Source of the DNA: an uncultured Candidatus Peregrinibacteria bacterium
GTDB lineage: Bacteria; Patescibacteriota; Gracilibacteria; Peribacterales; Peribacteraceae
Assembly (NCBI GenBank): GCA_937863435.1
Contig: CALMES010000105.1
Coordinates: 1-64,000 of the forward strand
Reading direction: 5' to 3'
Length of the DNA: 64,000 nucleotides
Position 1 is the first letter of the stretch, and the number at the start of each line of letters is the position of its first letter. This document shows positions 7,677-16,065 of the stretch, piece after piece. The notes beneath the pieces are model-generated. The model had not been told where the DNA came from. It saw only the letters and a program-made list of their open reading frames with translations, and ran no database searches. The position numbers and the translations under genes are program-made.

Positions 7677-8135
7677 TTATTCAGACATGCAAGCTTCGTA
7701 TGCATCGATGGCCGCGACATACGCACTTGCGTCTCTGGAAGCGATGAGTGCTTCAAATGACGATTGCAAAGCGCTTAATGAACCGGACAGAGTGAGAACA
7801 TCTGCGAGATGACTGTTGATAATCGCGATTGCGCCGCTGGAAGCAGCATTGAGAGATCCGGTTGCGGTAGAGAGCGCGTTGGTCAGGCTGTAGGCGCTGC
7901 TGATGTGGCTTTGTATGGCTTCGTCGTCGGAATCGATGGCTGCGGTCAAAGTGGCGCCACTATTAAAAAAAGAGAGCAAGCCACCGGTACCTGCCAAAAC
8001 GGCTGCAATTTGCGCTGAACAGTCAGGCGTTCCGTGCACCGGCTGCGGCTGAAAAAAATAGGTGCTCACACCGGTTGCGACAAGAACACCCAGCAGGATC
8101 AATCCTGATTTTTTGGGAAGAGATAATGGAATCAT
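7677..8135 (-). CDS. Secreted or surface Ala/Ser-rich protein
   Basis: 152 residues. The N-terminus (MIPLSLPKKSGLILLGVLVA) is a signal peptide or anchor, followed by PDCSAQIAAVLAG and a long Ala/Ser-rich helical region (LSTATGSLNAASSGAI, LSGSLSALQSSFEALIASRD), ending in DAYEACMSE. As in its downstream neighbour, one Cys lies just after the signal region and one at the C-terminus. This is the first gene of the three-gene secreted cluster. A 9-bp inverted repeat lies in its upstream region. Confidence 0.75.
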   Translation of the reverse strand: MIPLSLPKKSGLILLGVLVATGVSTYFFQPQPVHGTPDCSAQIAAVLAGTGGLLSFFNSGATLTAAIDSDDEAIQSHISSAYSLTNALSTATGSLNAASSGAIAIINSHLADVLTLSGSLSALQSSFEALIASRDASAYVAAIDAYEACMSE

Positions 8136-8161
8136 AGAAGGAATAAGGAGAAGAGTATTCC

Positions 8162-8220
8162 TTCATACTACAATCATTTTTCACGCTTCCCATTGTAACA
8201 ACAGCAAAAGGTAGTATGAA
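8162..8220 (-). promoter_or_regulatory. Inverted repeat upstream of secreted cluster
   Basis: TTCATACTA (8162-8170) and TAGTATGAA (8212-8220) are perfect inverted copies 41 bases apart. The proximal arm contains TAGTAT on the minus strand, a possible -10 box for the 8135 start. This could be an operator or a pair of opposed -10 elements. Confidence 0.35.
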
Positions 8221-8450
8221 CTTTAAATGTAAAAATTTTTTACTTGATTTTATGTTACTCCCGTAGCGCTCTTCATTGAGCATTCTTTCAAATCTATTGC
8301 ACTCACCGCCAATCAGGAATAAACCATAGCAAAACAACGATGACCATGAGGATATTTCCTCATCATCATTTCGCACTCCCCCTCTCGAGAGCTCCAAACA
8401 AGCAGACACACATCACCATCGCTTTTTTTATTTCTTCCTCATTTTTTGTT

Positions 8451-8645
8451 ATGCCAACATGTAAAACTTGTGGCGTTCCCACCAAATTTTTCGGCTCGTG
8501 CTCTTCGTGCAAAGCAAAGCAGTTTAAGGACAATGCCTATCGCTATGGCACTCATACATGCAAAGGAAATCACTGCACGACTATTATCTCGAAAGACCAA
8601 ACGTATTGTCCTGGCTGTAAATATAAATTGTTTGTGAAGAAGTAA
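8451..8645 (+). CDS. Small double zinc-ribbon protein
   Basis: 64 residues from ATG 8451; the upstream in-frame stretch is low-complexity leader (TTTTTATTTCTTCCTC). Cys pairs CKTC and CSSC, then CKGNHC and CPGC, can bind one or two zinc ions. The core is rich in Lys and Tyr (KFFGSCSSCKAKQFKDNAYRY). A nucleic-acid-binding or adaptor role is possible but not shown. It is monocistronic and followed by dispersed repeat arms. Confidence 0.65.
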   Translation: MPTCKTCGVPTKFFGSCSSCKAKQFKDNAYRYGTHTCKGNHCTTIISKDQTYCPGCKYKLFVKK

Positions 8646-8656
8646 TACCGTGTTCG

Positions 8657-8788
8657 CCCCTCACCCCCAACCCCTCTCCCTGCTCAAGCAGGGTAGAGGG
8701 GATCTCTGATTAAATTATGAATGGAATTTTTTCTGGCATTCCTCTCTCCTCGCCGGAGAGAGGTGGCGCATCAGCGCCGGAGTGAGGC
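8657..8788. repeat. Pair of inverted CCTCACCCC-type repeat arms
   Basis: The left arm, 8657-8701, starts CCCCTCACCCCCAACCCC and contains a CTCTCCCTG/CAGGGTAGAG hairpin. The right arm, 8749-8788, reads outward on the opposite strand as GGCCTCACTCCGGCGC with a CTCTCTCC/GGAGAGAG hairpin. About 47 A/T-rich bases separate them. It has the same architecture as the arms around the DUF559 gene at 14.2-14.7 kb, but without a gene inside. Confidence 0.7.
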
Positions 8789-8794
8789 CAGATT

Positions 8795-11700
8795 CTAGCG
8801 CATCAAATCCGTCGCCAGCGAAATGATCTTCGCCACTTCCGCGCGGGTAATGCTGTCTTCGGGCCGGAACTTGCCCGTCGGCTTGCCTGCGGCATCTGCG
8901 TCGCCCGAGACAATGCCGAGGAATGCGGCAATGCCGATTGCGTTTGTGTACGGATGGGCAAGAGGCACATCCGAAAAATCCGCCCTGTGATTGCCGATCG
9001 GCATATGCAATGCCTCCAGAACTGTCTGCACGACTTCACCTCGCGTTGCCGGCTTTGAGATATCCACTTCCGGAACGTACACCGAAAGACCCAGATCCTC
9101 GGCTGCTTTCGCGTACGCACTCGACCACTGTCCTCTTGCAGACTGGTTGCGCGGCGTGCCGGGGTGATCTTTCAGATTCACTTTCGCGGCCTCCATCACC
9201 ATTTTGAGCAATTCCGAACGCAGAACAGGATTGGCGGGGCCGTAGCGGCCGGTCAGTTTTCCCTCTGCACTCTTGTAGCCGCTGACGATGCCGCCTTCGG
9301 CAACTTTGTACACGAAATACGCAAACCAGTCTTTGGTCTTCACGTCTTTAAAGACGACACGCTCGCCGCTCACTGTCGCCTGCAGACTTCCGTCTTTCTG
9401 CGGCAAACGGGCGATGGCATCCGGCGTCGGTACGGCAGGCGCGATTTTGTTTTCCGCAATCACCTTCTCAAACGCCTGGGCCGCGCGCGTCTGCTGCTGC
9501 GAACCCTGCCTGGACTGGGCGTAGCGGATGAGCGCCGCTTTGACGATATTGTAGGACGGATTGTACCGCGCATATCCCCCGCCGCCGCGCTGAGTCGTTC
9601 CCTGATCAGCTACACTGCTCGATGTACTTGAGGCAGAGAACGTCCAGTTCGTATTGTTGCCGGAATCAGTACAGAACTGAGCGGAAGTATAACAAACCAT
9701 GGCAGCGGCATTGATGTTCTCGCTGTCTTTGACATCCAGGTACGCCAGATTGCGTACTCCCTGGACATCGATCTTCCACTGGTTGCCGGCAGTGCCGGAG
9801 CGGAGGGAGAGCAACGCGCTTGACGATGCTCCGGTGAGTGTCAGTGCGCCAAGAATTGTCTGTGTGGAGCCGGATGCGAATGTAAGCGTGGCGCTTGTAG
9901 AAGCAGTTTTTTTGAAGGCATTAAATGTTGTGCTGCCCGACAGAGTTTGATTCGTTCCATTGAAAAAGACCAGGCCGCTATTATGCGTAAATGTTCCACC
10001 CTGCCTGTTCCAATTGCCCGACACGGTCATAGTGCCCGACGGAGCGAGGAAGGAACCCGTATTCATGAGCATATTGCCATTGATGTTCACCGTGCCGGCC
10101 GTACCGTTTACCACAGCACCAGATAATAGTAATCCGCCATCCAGTCGAGCGTAGCCACTGCCCACTGTCAGCGAACCGTCACCGCGCAGCAATTGCATCA
10201 CACTCCGAATGACGGTCACAGATGAATCCAGTGTCGACAAAAGCCCGCTGTCTATCCTGAGTGCGTTTACCACCAAATTTGCGCCAAGACTGAACAGAGC
10301 TGTCGAGAGTGCGCCATTGGCATAACTTCCGCGGGAAAGGTTTACGACTTCGTTTGCCGACAGCGCCCGATTATAGATTCGCACATCGTCCATCGCACCA
10401 TTAAAGAAACGTTCATTGTTACCAAACCATGTGCCGATCCGCAGTTTACTCAGGCTATTGGACGTATAGTTGATGGTATCCGCACTCGTCTGCGAACCTA
10501 TAAGCGTGCCGTCCTGATAGACTTTTGCCGTCGCGCCGTCCCATGTCGCAACCACATGCGACCAATGACCAGCAAGGGACGTCGGATTGGGCTGCAAGTC
10601 TATAAAGGATGTACCGGCGCCGTTATCGAGACGCAATCGCAGTAAGTTTGCCGTTTGATGATAAATAAATGCGACCGATTCCGTGGCGGCGGATCCGCCA
10701 ATATTCACACCCTGCCCGTACGTGACAATCGCATTGCGATCGCCGGCGGCAGATGACAGATTGATCCAGGCGGAAATAGTGAATGCCTGCAATTCGAACT
10801 GTGACGACTGCGGCACATCGATCTCGTCGTTATAGCCATTGAACTTCATGGCAAACGCATTATCAAATTGAATGAGCGACGGAAGTGATGAACCGCTCCA
10901 CGTACTGCCCGTGCCAGTACGAACCCCTGTGTGTCCGTACCCGGATGAGTCGCGGATGATTGCCTGACCATCATCCAGTTTCCAGTAGGCAATGAGTCCG
11001 CTTTCTGTCGGGTCTTCGATGTGCAATGTATTGAAGTGTGAAAAATTGGTGACAGTACTGTTGGCCGGCGACATCAGAACCACGCTACCCGATTCCGCCG
11101 AAAAACCGCCGCCGTTTTCATACCAGGTTCCAGCATGAACGGTATAACTGCCCGACGCATCGAGCGTACCCGAAGTGAATGTAACAGTGCCACTCGCTGT
11201 CAATCGATCACGCGTATTCCACGTACCGCCGCTGCCGAATGTCATATTGTTAAACCATTGCCCGCCCGACAAAACTTCGAGCCCGGCCGATGAAGAGCCG
11301 AATGTGACAGTACCGTTACGCGCATTGAACGTCCCTCCGTTGTTCAGCCACGATCCTCCGACCGTAATACCGTAATTCGATGACGAGACATCGAGCAGTC
11401 CGCTGTTGAGCGTAAGATTGTTATTGACTGTCAGCGCGCTGCCAAGCGTGAGTGTGCCCGACGCTGTCGCCGGCTGGTTGCCGGCACCCAGAGCCGCAAT
11501 TTCACCCTGACTCAACACTCTGTTGTAGATACGGAAGTCATCCATTTTCCCCTGGTAGTAGGCATCGACACCCCAGTTACTGCGGCCGATGTAGTTGAGT
11601 GTACGCGTAATATTCACGGGCGCATTCGTTGTGCCGCTCGCAAGAAGTTGACCGTCTTTATACAAACGCACCCCACCGACTGCCGTAACAGTAGCAGCGT

Positions 11701-13225
11701 AATGGTGCCACTGATTATTCGAGATAGCTCCAGTAGCCGTTACCCCGCCTCCTGTAGCACCCGTATAGATCTCAAACCACAAATCGGACGTGGAGGATTT
11801 GCGTCCGAACAGAATATTGTTACTCGACTGGCCGTTTCCGAAATCCATAAACCTCGCCCAGTTGCCTGTCGCTGACGGATTGGCCCACAGCGCAATTGTT
11901 ATACCATTGTGCAAATCGCTGAACCCGGCGGGAACCGTGACGTGATCGTTGATGCCGTCGAAACTCAGGCTGCGCGGATTATGGAAATTCAGCGGCGCGA
12001 CAACTGCTGATGGAACGGCTCCGCCGACGAGAGTGCCCGACCCGTTATAGCCGGATGCATCGGCAGCGCGCGTGCCCGATTTTTCGTCAAATTTCAGATA
12101 CGTCATCAGTCCGTCATTGATAGTGAAGTTGTAATACGTGCCGCCAAGAGGCAGGCCGGAATAGGAACCCGTTCCGTAGACCATCGCGGTGCCGTGCGAC
12201 GTATCATTTGCCGCAATGCTGATGGTGCTGTTTCCCAAAACCGCCAGCGTGCCGTAGTTGGTGAAGAGTCCCACATCATTGAGGGTGAATTTTTTGCCCG
12301 TCAGCTGCAATAACGCCCCCGTGTTGATCGTCAGCGCCGCGCCCGATACGGCAACCGGTACAACGGGACTGCGCGCAGTGGCTGCAACAACAATATTGGT
12401 ATACGGATCGGGTACCGCACCGATATCCCAGTTGGCTCCGGTCTCCCAGCTGGTCGACGTTCCGCCCGCCCATGTTGCCGTCGTATTCAGGGAATTGGCG
12501 AGCGCTGTCACTTCGGTCTGCGACAGGACCCGGTTGTACACACGGACATCATCAACTTTTCCGACAAAATAGTTATCGGGGTAATCACCGGCATTACCGA
12601 AATGAAACACTCCCCTCCCGCCGGCACCCGGTGTCCCCACCCAGGTGGTAGTTCCCTGCAGAGATCCGTTCACATAGAACTTGATGGTGTACGTCGTTCC
12701 GGACAATCCCCAGGTCAAAACCAGATGATTCCACGTGTTTTGCGTGATAGTTGCTGACGCAGTAATGGCCGCTTCGGCATTGCCGCTGTTGTTCGGCCGA
12801 AAAACACCGCGCCATCTTCCCGGCGAGCCGGCCCCGCCTTCATCGATGAGCGCGTAGCCGTTCGTCGCACCCAACAGCTTCCATCCGGCCGGGCTGATCC
12901 AGTCAGTATATGATGTCGGATAGGCCCAGAGAACGATGGAGCCGGTATCCGTCCAGGTGACGGACGTTGTTGCGTAGTTCGACCCGTTAAACTGCAGACC
13001 GTTGATGAACTTGCCGGTCGTCCAGACTGGCGAGCCTGTCAATGTTGCCGTCTTGCCGTCACCCGATGCATCGGCAGCGCTTGTGCCTGTTCCTTCATCA
13101 AGCTTCCAGAACCCCTTCAAAGCATCGGTGTTATATGCTGCCAATGCAGGCGATATGCGTATCAGCAAAAAAACAGTCAACAGAAGTGTTGCAAAAAATA
13201 CAAACAAACGCGTGCGAAATGACAA
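8795..13225 (-). CDS. Giant surface protein with three LamG domains and C-terminal SLH repeats
   Basis: 1476 residues from TTG 13225. This start is chosen because a signal peptide (SFRTRLFVFFATLLLTVFL, then SPALA) follows directly, and it is preceded by a pyrimidine tract and a TACAAT box; the ATG at 13345 would read through that promoter. Concanavalin-like LamG domains lie at about 32-250, 373-580 and 741-965, each opening L-x-Y/F-W/L-K-L/F-D-E/D and closing DD-x-R-I/V-YNR-x-LS. Between and after them are repetitive Gly/Ser/Thr beta-strand segments. Three SLH-like repeats close the protein (about 1290-1476; DWFAYFVYKVAEGGIVSG, FRPEDSITRAEVAKII). The protein is predicted to attach to the cell wall through SLH and to bind glycans. 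Confidence 0.85.
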   Translation of the reverse strand: MSFRTRLFVFFATLLLTVFLLIRISPALAAYNTDALKGFWKLDEGTGTSAADASGDGKTATLTGSPVWTTGKFINGLQFNGSNYATTSVTWTDTGSIVLWAYPTSYTDWISPAGWKLLGATNGYALIDEGGAGSPGRWRGVFRPNNSGNAEAAITASATITQNTWNHLVLTWGLSGTTYTIKFYVNGSLQGTTTWVGTPGAGGRGVFHFGNAGDYPDNYFVGKVDDVRVYNRVLSQTEVTALANSLNTTATWAGGTSTSWETGANWDIGAVPDPYTNIVVAATARSPVVPVAVSGAALTINTGALLQLTGKKFTLNDVGLFTNYGTLAVLGNSTISIAANDTSHGTAMVYGTGSYSGLPLGGTYYNFTINDGLMTYLKFDEKSGTRAADASGYNGSGTLVGGAVPSAVVAPLNFHNPRSLSFDGINDHVTVPAGFSDLHNGITIALWANPSATGNWARFMDFGNGQSSNNILFGRKSSTSDLWFEIYTGATGGGVTATGAISNNQWHHYAATVTAVGGVRLYKDGQLLASGTTNAPVNITRTLNYIGRSNWGVDAYYQGKMDDFRIYNRVLSQGEIAALGAGNQPATASGTLTLGSALTVNNNLTLNSGLLDVSSSNYGITVGGSWLNNGGTFNARNGTVTFGSSSAGLEVLSGGQWFNNMTFGSGGTWNTRDRLTASGTVTFTSGTLDASGSYTVHAGTWYENGGGFSAESGSVVLMSPANSTVTNFSHFNTLHIEDPTESGLIAYWKLDDGQAIIRDSSGYGHTGVRTGTGSTWSGSSLPSLIQFDNAFAMKFNGYNDEIDVPQSSQFELQAFTISAWINLSSAAGDRNAIVTYGQGVNIGGSAATESVAFIYHQTANLLRLRLDNGAGTSFIDLQPNPTSLAGHWSHVVATWDGATAKVYQDGTLIGSQTSADTINYTSNSLSKLRIGTWFGNNERFFNGAMDDVRIYNRALSANEVVNLSRGSYANGALSTALFSLGANLVVNALRIDSGLLSTLDSSVTVIRSVMQLLRGDGSLTVGSGYARLDGGLLLSGAVVNGTAGTVNINGNMLMNTGSFLAPSGTMTVSGNWNRQGGTFTHNSGLVFFNGTNQTLSGSTTFNAFKKTASTSATLTFASGSTQTILGALTLTGASSSALLSLRSGTAGNQWKIDVQGVRNLAYLDVKDSENINAAAMVCYTSAQFCTDSGNNTNWTFSASSTSSSVADQGTTQRGGGGYARYNPSYNIVKAALIRYAQSRQGSQQQTRAAQAFEKVIAENKIAPAVPTPDAIARLPQKDGSLQATVSGERVVFKDVKTKDWFAYFVYKVAEGGIVSGYKSAEGKLTGRYGPANPVLRSELLKMVMEAAKVNLKDHPGTPRNQSARGQWSSAYAKAAEDLGLSVYVPEVDISKPATRGEVVQTVLEALHMPIGNHRADFSDVPLAHPYTNAIGIAAFLGIVSGDADAAGKPTGKFRPEDSITRAEVAKIISLATDLMR

Positions 13226-13250
13226 GAGGCGAGAGGGAAAGATAAAGCTG

Positions 13251-13256
13251 ATTGTA
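13251..13256 (-). promoter_or_regulatory. -10 box of the LamG/SLH gene
   Basis: TACAAT on the minus strand, 25 bases before the proposed TTG start. The transcribed leader would be the pyrimidine-rich TTTATCTTTCCCTCTCGCC segment. Confidence 0.5.
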
Positions 13257-13363
13257 GCAACGGAATGTGTCACACACGACCTTCTGTGACCGACTTCGAT
13301 TGCAAGACATCTGCATTTGTGATGAATGGGCAATACGCTCAGCATACCGGCATGACGGCTAAA

Positions 13364-13391
13364 AAAAGAGCCCCGTAACCGGAGCTCTTTT
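13364..13391. terminator. Terminator after the secreted His/Gly-rich protein
   Basis: AAAAGAGCCCCG and CGGAGCTCTTTT pair with one mismatch around a short loop, with T-runs on both strands. It lies 23 bases beyond the stop at 13415 on the minus strand. Confidence 0.7.
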
Positions 13392-13414
13392 CCTGCACCT
13401 CTGAACGTCGACAG

Positions 13415-14029
13415 TTACTGGGCGGACGTTCCGGGGTTCATGACGCCGCGCGAGCGGAAATCACCGCGAGACGGAAGCGTAATGCCTTTTTCGGCCGCAA
13501 GCTGCTCAACGGTCTTGCCGCCGCTGATAGCGGTCTGCAGCTCAGCTTCGGTCATGCCGAGCTTGGTTGCCAGGACGCCCTTAGCCATGCCGCCGTGACC
13601 AAAACCCTTATGACCACCACCATGACCAAATGGCATCATGGCGTACTTCAGGTTGGGATTCGCGGTAATGGCGGCCTCGATTGCCGTACGCATATCCGCC
13701 TGGGCTTTCTCGACGGCAGCCATGCGCTGCTTCTCATCCGTAATGGCAGCAGCGGCAGTCAAGGCAGACTGATGTGTTGCAACAGCGCTCTTCTGCACTG
13801 TTACCATCGCGTCAATATTCGAGAGAAAGAGACCGTCTTTCGCTGCTAAGTCTGTCACCTGCTGCTGCGTGAGTGGTGTGTGCTTAAACATCGTGGAGCT
13901 GGTACTTGTTGCCGTAGGAGTCGTGATTGTTGCGGCAGACTGCGCGCTCGTGATCTGTGCAAAGAGTGGAACTGCCAGAGCGAGAGAGGACATGCCGGCT
14001 ACAACGCCGAGTGTAAATTTGTTCTTCAT
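13415..14029 (-). CDS. Secreted His/Gly-rich protein, predicted target of the adjacent two-component system
   Basis: 204 residues. A signal peptide (MKNKFTLGVVAGMSSLALAV, cleavage near AQITSAQ) precedes a Thr/Ser linker. A helical domain at about 50-130 follows (LTQQQVTDLAAKDGLFLSN, KQRMAAVEKAQADMRTAIEAAI). A metal-binding-like GHGGGHKGFGHGG stretch lies near 139-151, then LGMTEAELQTAISGGKTVEQLA, a C-terminal helix-turn-helix-like repeat that recurs in secreted bacterial proteins. The domain plan resembles small periplasmic stress or metal sensors, but homology is not shown. Its promoter shares a direct-repeat box with the response regulator gene. Confidence 0.75.
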   Translation of the reverse strand: MKNKFTLGVVAGMSSLALAVPLFAQITSAQSAATITTPTATSTSSTMFKHTPLTQQQVTDLAAKDGLFLSNIDAMVTVQKSAVATHQSALTAAAAITDEKQRMAAVEKAQADMRTAIEAAITANPNLKYAMMPFGHGGGHKGFGHGGMAKGVLATKLGMTEAELQTAISGGKTVEQLAAEKGITLPSRGDFRSRGVMNPGTSAQ

Positions 14030-14080
14030 AGAAAGAGGGGGGGGGAGAAATAAAGAAGTGATCGTGTCGCGACAATGCCA

Positions 14081-14114
14081 ACTATAGGCAGGAGATGTTA
14101 AAGCTGAGTTAAAG
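14081..14114 (-). promoter_or_regulatory. Promoter with OmpR-type direct-repeat box
   Basis: On the minus strand two TTTAAC hexamers lie 11 bp apart (14108-14114 and 14097-14103), followed after 10 bp by a TATAGT -10 box (14081-14086). The repeats occupy the -35 position, typical of a class II activator site. The same geometry occurs at 16751-16783. Confidence 0.65.
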
Positions 14115-14196
14115 TGTTATGCGCGAAAACAAGCGAGAGCTATTTATGGCTTTCTGCTGACGTTTGATAGATGAAATAATTTTAATACTCAACGTA

Positions 14197-14234
14197 CCCT
14201 CACCCTAACCCTCTCCCTTTGCGAAGGGAGAGGG
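14197..14234 (+). repeat. Left arm of DUF559-flanking inverted repeat
   Basis: CCCTCACCCTAACCCTCTCC followed by CTTTGCGAAGGGAGAGGG, so the arm itself ends in a CTCTCCCTT/AAGGGAGAG hairpin. Together with the arm at 14677-14720 it brackets the DUF559 frame. Confidence 0.8.
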
Positions 14235-14237
14235 AAC

Positions 14238-14661
14238 ATGGAACATTACCTTCTGAAATCAATACAAACCTATTTTCGTGTCATGAATAGTATAAAGCAG
14301 CATCAGCTTATGCTATCGACACGCGTTCCCCGAGCTATCAGCACAGCAAAAATGTTGCGCAAACGCCAAACGAAATCTGAAATTTTATTATGGAATACAT
14401 TGCGCAATCGCCGTCCGGGCGATTTCAAATTCAGACGACAATCACCTATTGATCGTTATATTGTTGATTGTGTATGTATAGAAAAAACTCATTGTGGAGA
14501 TTGATGGCGATGCTCATTTATACAAAGAAAAATCGGACTACATCCGCGAGCAGATGGTGATACGAGCCTGCTTCATTGTTCAAAGATTTACCAATGATCA
14601 ACTATACGAATCGATGGATTTTGTTCCTGAATCCATACTCTCTGCATTACAAAATCAGTAA
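14238..14661 (+). pseudogene. DUF559 endonuclease-like protein, frameshifted
   Basis: The first frame (from 14238, or ATG 14283) gives the DUF559 N-terminal half: LRKRQTKSEILLWNTLRNRR, then FKFRRQSPIDRYIVDCVCIEK. At the A-run 14482-14487 the frame breaks. Adding one base of shift continues it as LIVEIDGDAHLYKEKSDYIR to the TAA at 14661. The combined protein matches the Vsr/PD-(D/E)XK-like DUF559 fold, whose catalytic residues include the E-I-D of this strand. One extra A explains the break, which may be a real mutation or an assembly or sequencing error. Confidence 0.8.
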
Positions 14662-14676
14662 CAGAAATACTACTAC

Positions 14677-14720
14677 ATTCCCTCTCCCAGCCGTGGCGCG
14701 GAGAAGGCTAGGGTGAGGGG
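14677..14720 (-). repeat. Right arm of DUF559-flanking inverted repeat
   Basis: Read on the minus strand it starts CCCCTCACCCTAGCCTTCTC and ends GGGAGAGGG, matching the left arm at 14197-14234 outward to inward. The two arms are 442 bases apart and hold only the DUF559 frame. Confidence 0.8.
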
Positions 14721-14741
14721 CGCACCATCAGAAGAAGAATC

Positions 14742-15938
14742 TTATTTCTTCGTCTCTTTCTCTTTTTTCGCCGGAGAAAAATGCATCGTGAACGTTGTTT
14801 CCTGTCCGTGCGTGCTCTGGGCGTGAATAGTCCATCCGTGCAAATCCACGATGCGTTTGACGAGTGCGAGGCCGAGGCCGAGGCCCGTTTTGCCCTTGGT
14901 GCGCGATGTATCTTCCTGATAAAAGCGATTGAAGATATTGGGAAGCGCGTCTTGCGCAATGCCCTTCCCCGTATCGCGAACGGCCAGGGTATGGGAGGTA
15001 AGTTTTACCTGTATCTTTCCGCCGTCTTTATTGAACTTCACGGCATTCGCCAGAAGATTGGTGACAATCTGACGAATGAGCGATCCGTCACCCAGCACTT
15101 TTACAGCAGGCGCGATGTGACGTTCAATGACAATGTTTTTCTGATCGGCAAACTGCTGGTGCCTGTCGATGGTTTCTTCAACAAGCGCCGACAGATTCAC
15201 CTCTTCTTTGCGCAGAAGAAAATGATCCAGCCGTGCAAGTTCAAGTAATCGTTCCACAAGCGTGTTTATTTCCTTCAGATCATTTTTCGCACTCAATACG
15301 TTCTCGCGGAATTCACCGGTTGCAAGAGCAAGATCAAGAGACGTGCTTATGGCGGTCAGAGGTGTGCGTAATTCGTGGCTGGCATCCTGGGTGAACTGCT
15401 CGAGTCGCTCCACCATCTGCTGGGCCGGCTTCAGACTGCGCCGGGCGAAATACAGCCCTACGGCAAATGTCAGAAAAGAAATACCCAGACTCACCCATAC
15501 AAACAGCGTCACCTGTTTGGACAAATCATCGGGCGGTGACCGGTCGGCAATCTGCAAAAATCCTCCCGGCTGGCCGGTTTCCAGCAGCAAAGGCGTGGTG
15601 AGAATATCGTATGTTTCCGCCTCCACCGTAATGGTCGACATGCCAACATCCAGTTCGAACGGAATCTGCTCGTAGAGTTCGCCGCTGAACAGACTGTTGC
15701 CGCTTGCATCCAGCACGCGCAAGCGGCTGCGCAGCACCGGCGGCACGGACAACGGAAGATCCCGGCCGCCTTTCTGTCGCTGCAAAATCGCCTGCTGCAT
15801 CTGCTCCAGATGCGCGCGCTTGTGCCGGTAACGGTCAGCGAAACTGGCACCAAGGAAAATCATGCCGGTTATAAAGAGCATCAGGAAAACAAAGGCGGTA
15901 AACTGCGCGGCGATTCTGTAACTGATGCGGTTGAACAT
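14742..15938 (-). CDS. Sensor histidine kinase
   Basis: 398 residues. TM1 is at about 9-31, an extracytoplasmic sensor domain at about 35-140 (LDASGNSLFSGELYEQIPFE) and TM2 at about 143-165. The HisKA box is QDASHELRTPLTAIS with phospho-acceptor His188. The HATPase domain has an N box (LLANAVKFN), G1 (VRDTGKGIA), an F box and G2 (GKTGLGLGLALVKRI). It phosphorylates the OmpR-type regulator encoded upstream. Between the two genes lies a 127-base stretch of GGGACTTAGGG-type words, so the pair is not tightly overlapped. Confidence 0.92.
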   Translation of the reverse strand: MFNRISYRIAAQFTAFVFLMLFITGMIFLGASFADRYRHKRAHLEQMQQAILQRQKGGRDLPLSVPPVLRSRLRVLDASGNSLFSGELYEQIPFELDVGMSTITVEAETYDILTTPLLLETGQPGGFLQIADRSPPDDLSKQVTLFVWVSLGISFLTFAVGLYFARRSLKPAQQMVERLEQFTQDASHELRTPLTAISTSLDLALATGEFRENVLSAKNDLKEINTLVERLLELARLDHFLLRKEEVNLSALVEETIDRHQQFADQKNIVIERHIAPAVKVLGDGSLIRQIVTNLLANAVKFNKDGGKIQVKLTSHTLAVRDTGKGIAQDALPNIFNRFYQEDTSRTKGKTGLGLGLALVKRIVDLHGWTIHAQSTHGQETTFTMHFSPAKKEKETKK

Positions 15939-15944
15939 GCGAGG

Positions 15945-16012
15945 AGTGAGGACTTAGGGGTTAGGGCTTAGGACTGAGGGCTTGGGAATTGGGACTTTGG
16001 GAGTTGGTAATT
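15945..16012. repeat. Permuted-word repeat between sensor and regulator
   Basis: Short words such as GACTTAGGGGTTAGGGCTTAG, GACTGAGGGCTTGGG and AATTGGGACTTTGGGAGTTGG follow each other with small changes. They resemble the CCAAATCCC elements at 41.8 and 52.9 kb read on the other strand. Confidence 0.6.
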
Positions 16013-16065
16013 GCGATCATACGACAGCTCTTATCGCTTCCCGCTGACCACTTCCCGCTCATCAA

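Noticed and set aside
8023-8409. 128-residue minus-strand frame overlapping the 8135 start region
   Set aside because: It runs through the promoter and inverted repeat of the secreted cluster and its end overlaps the 7677 gene in another frame.
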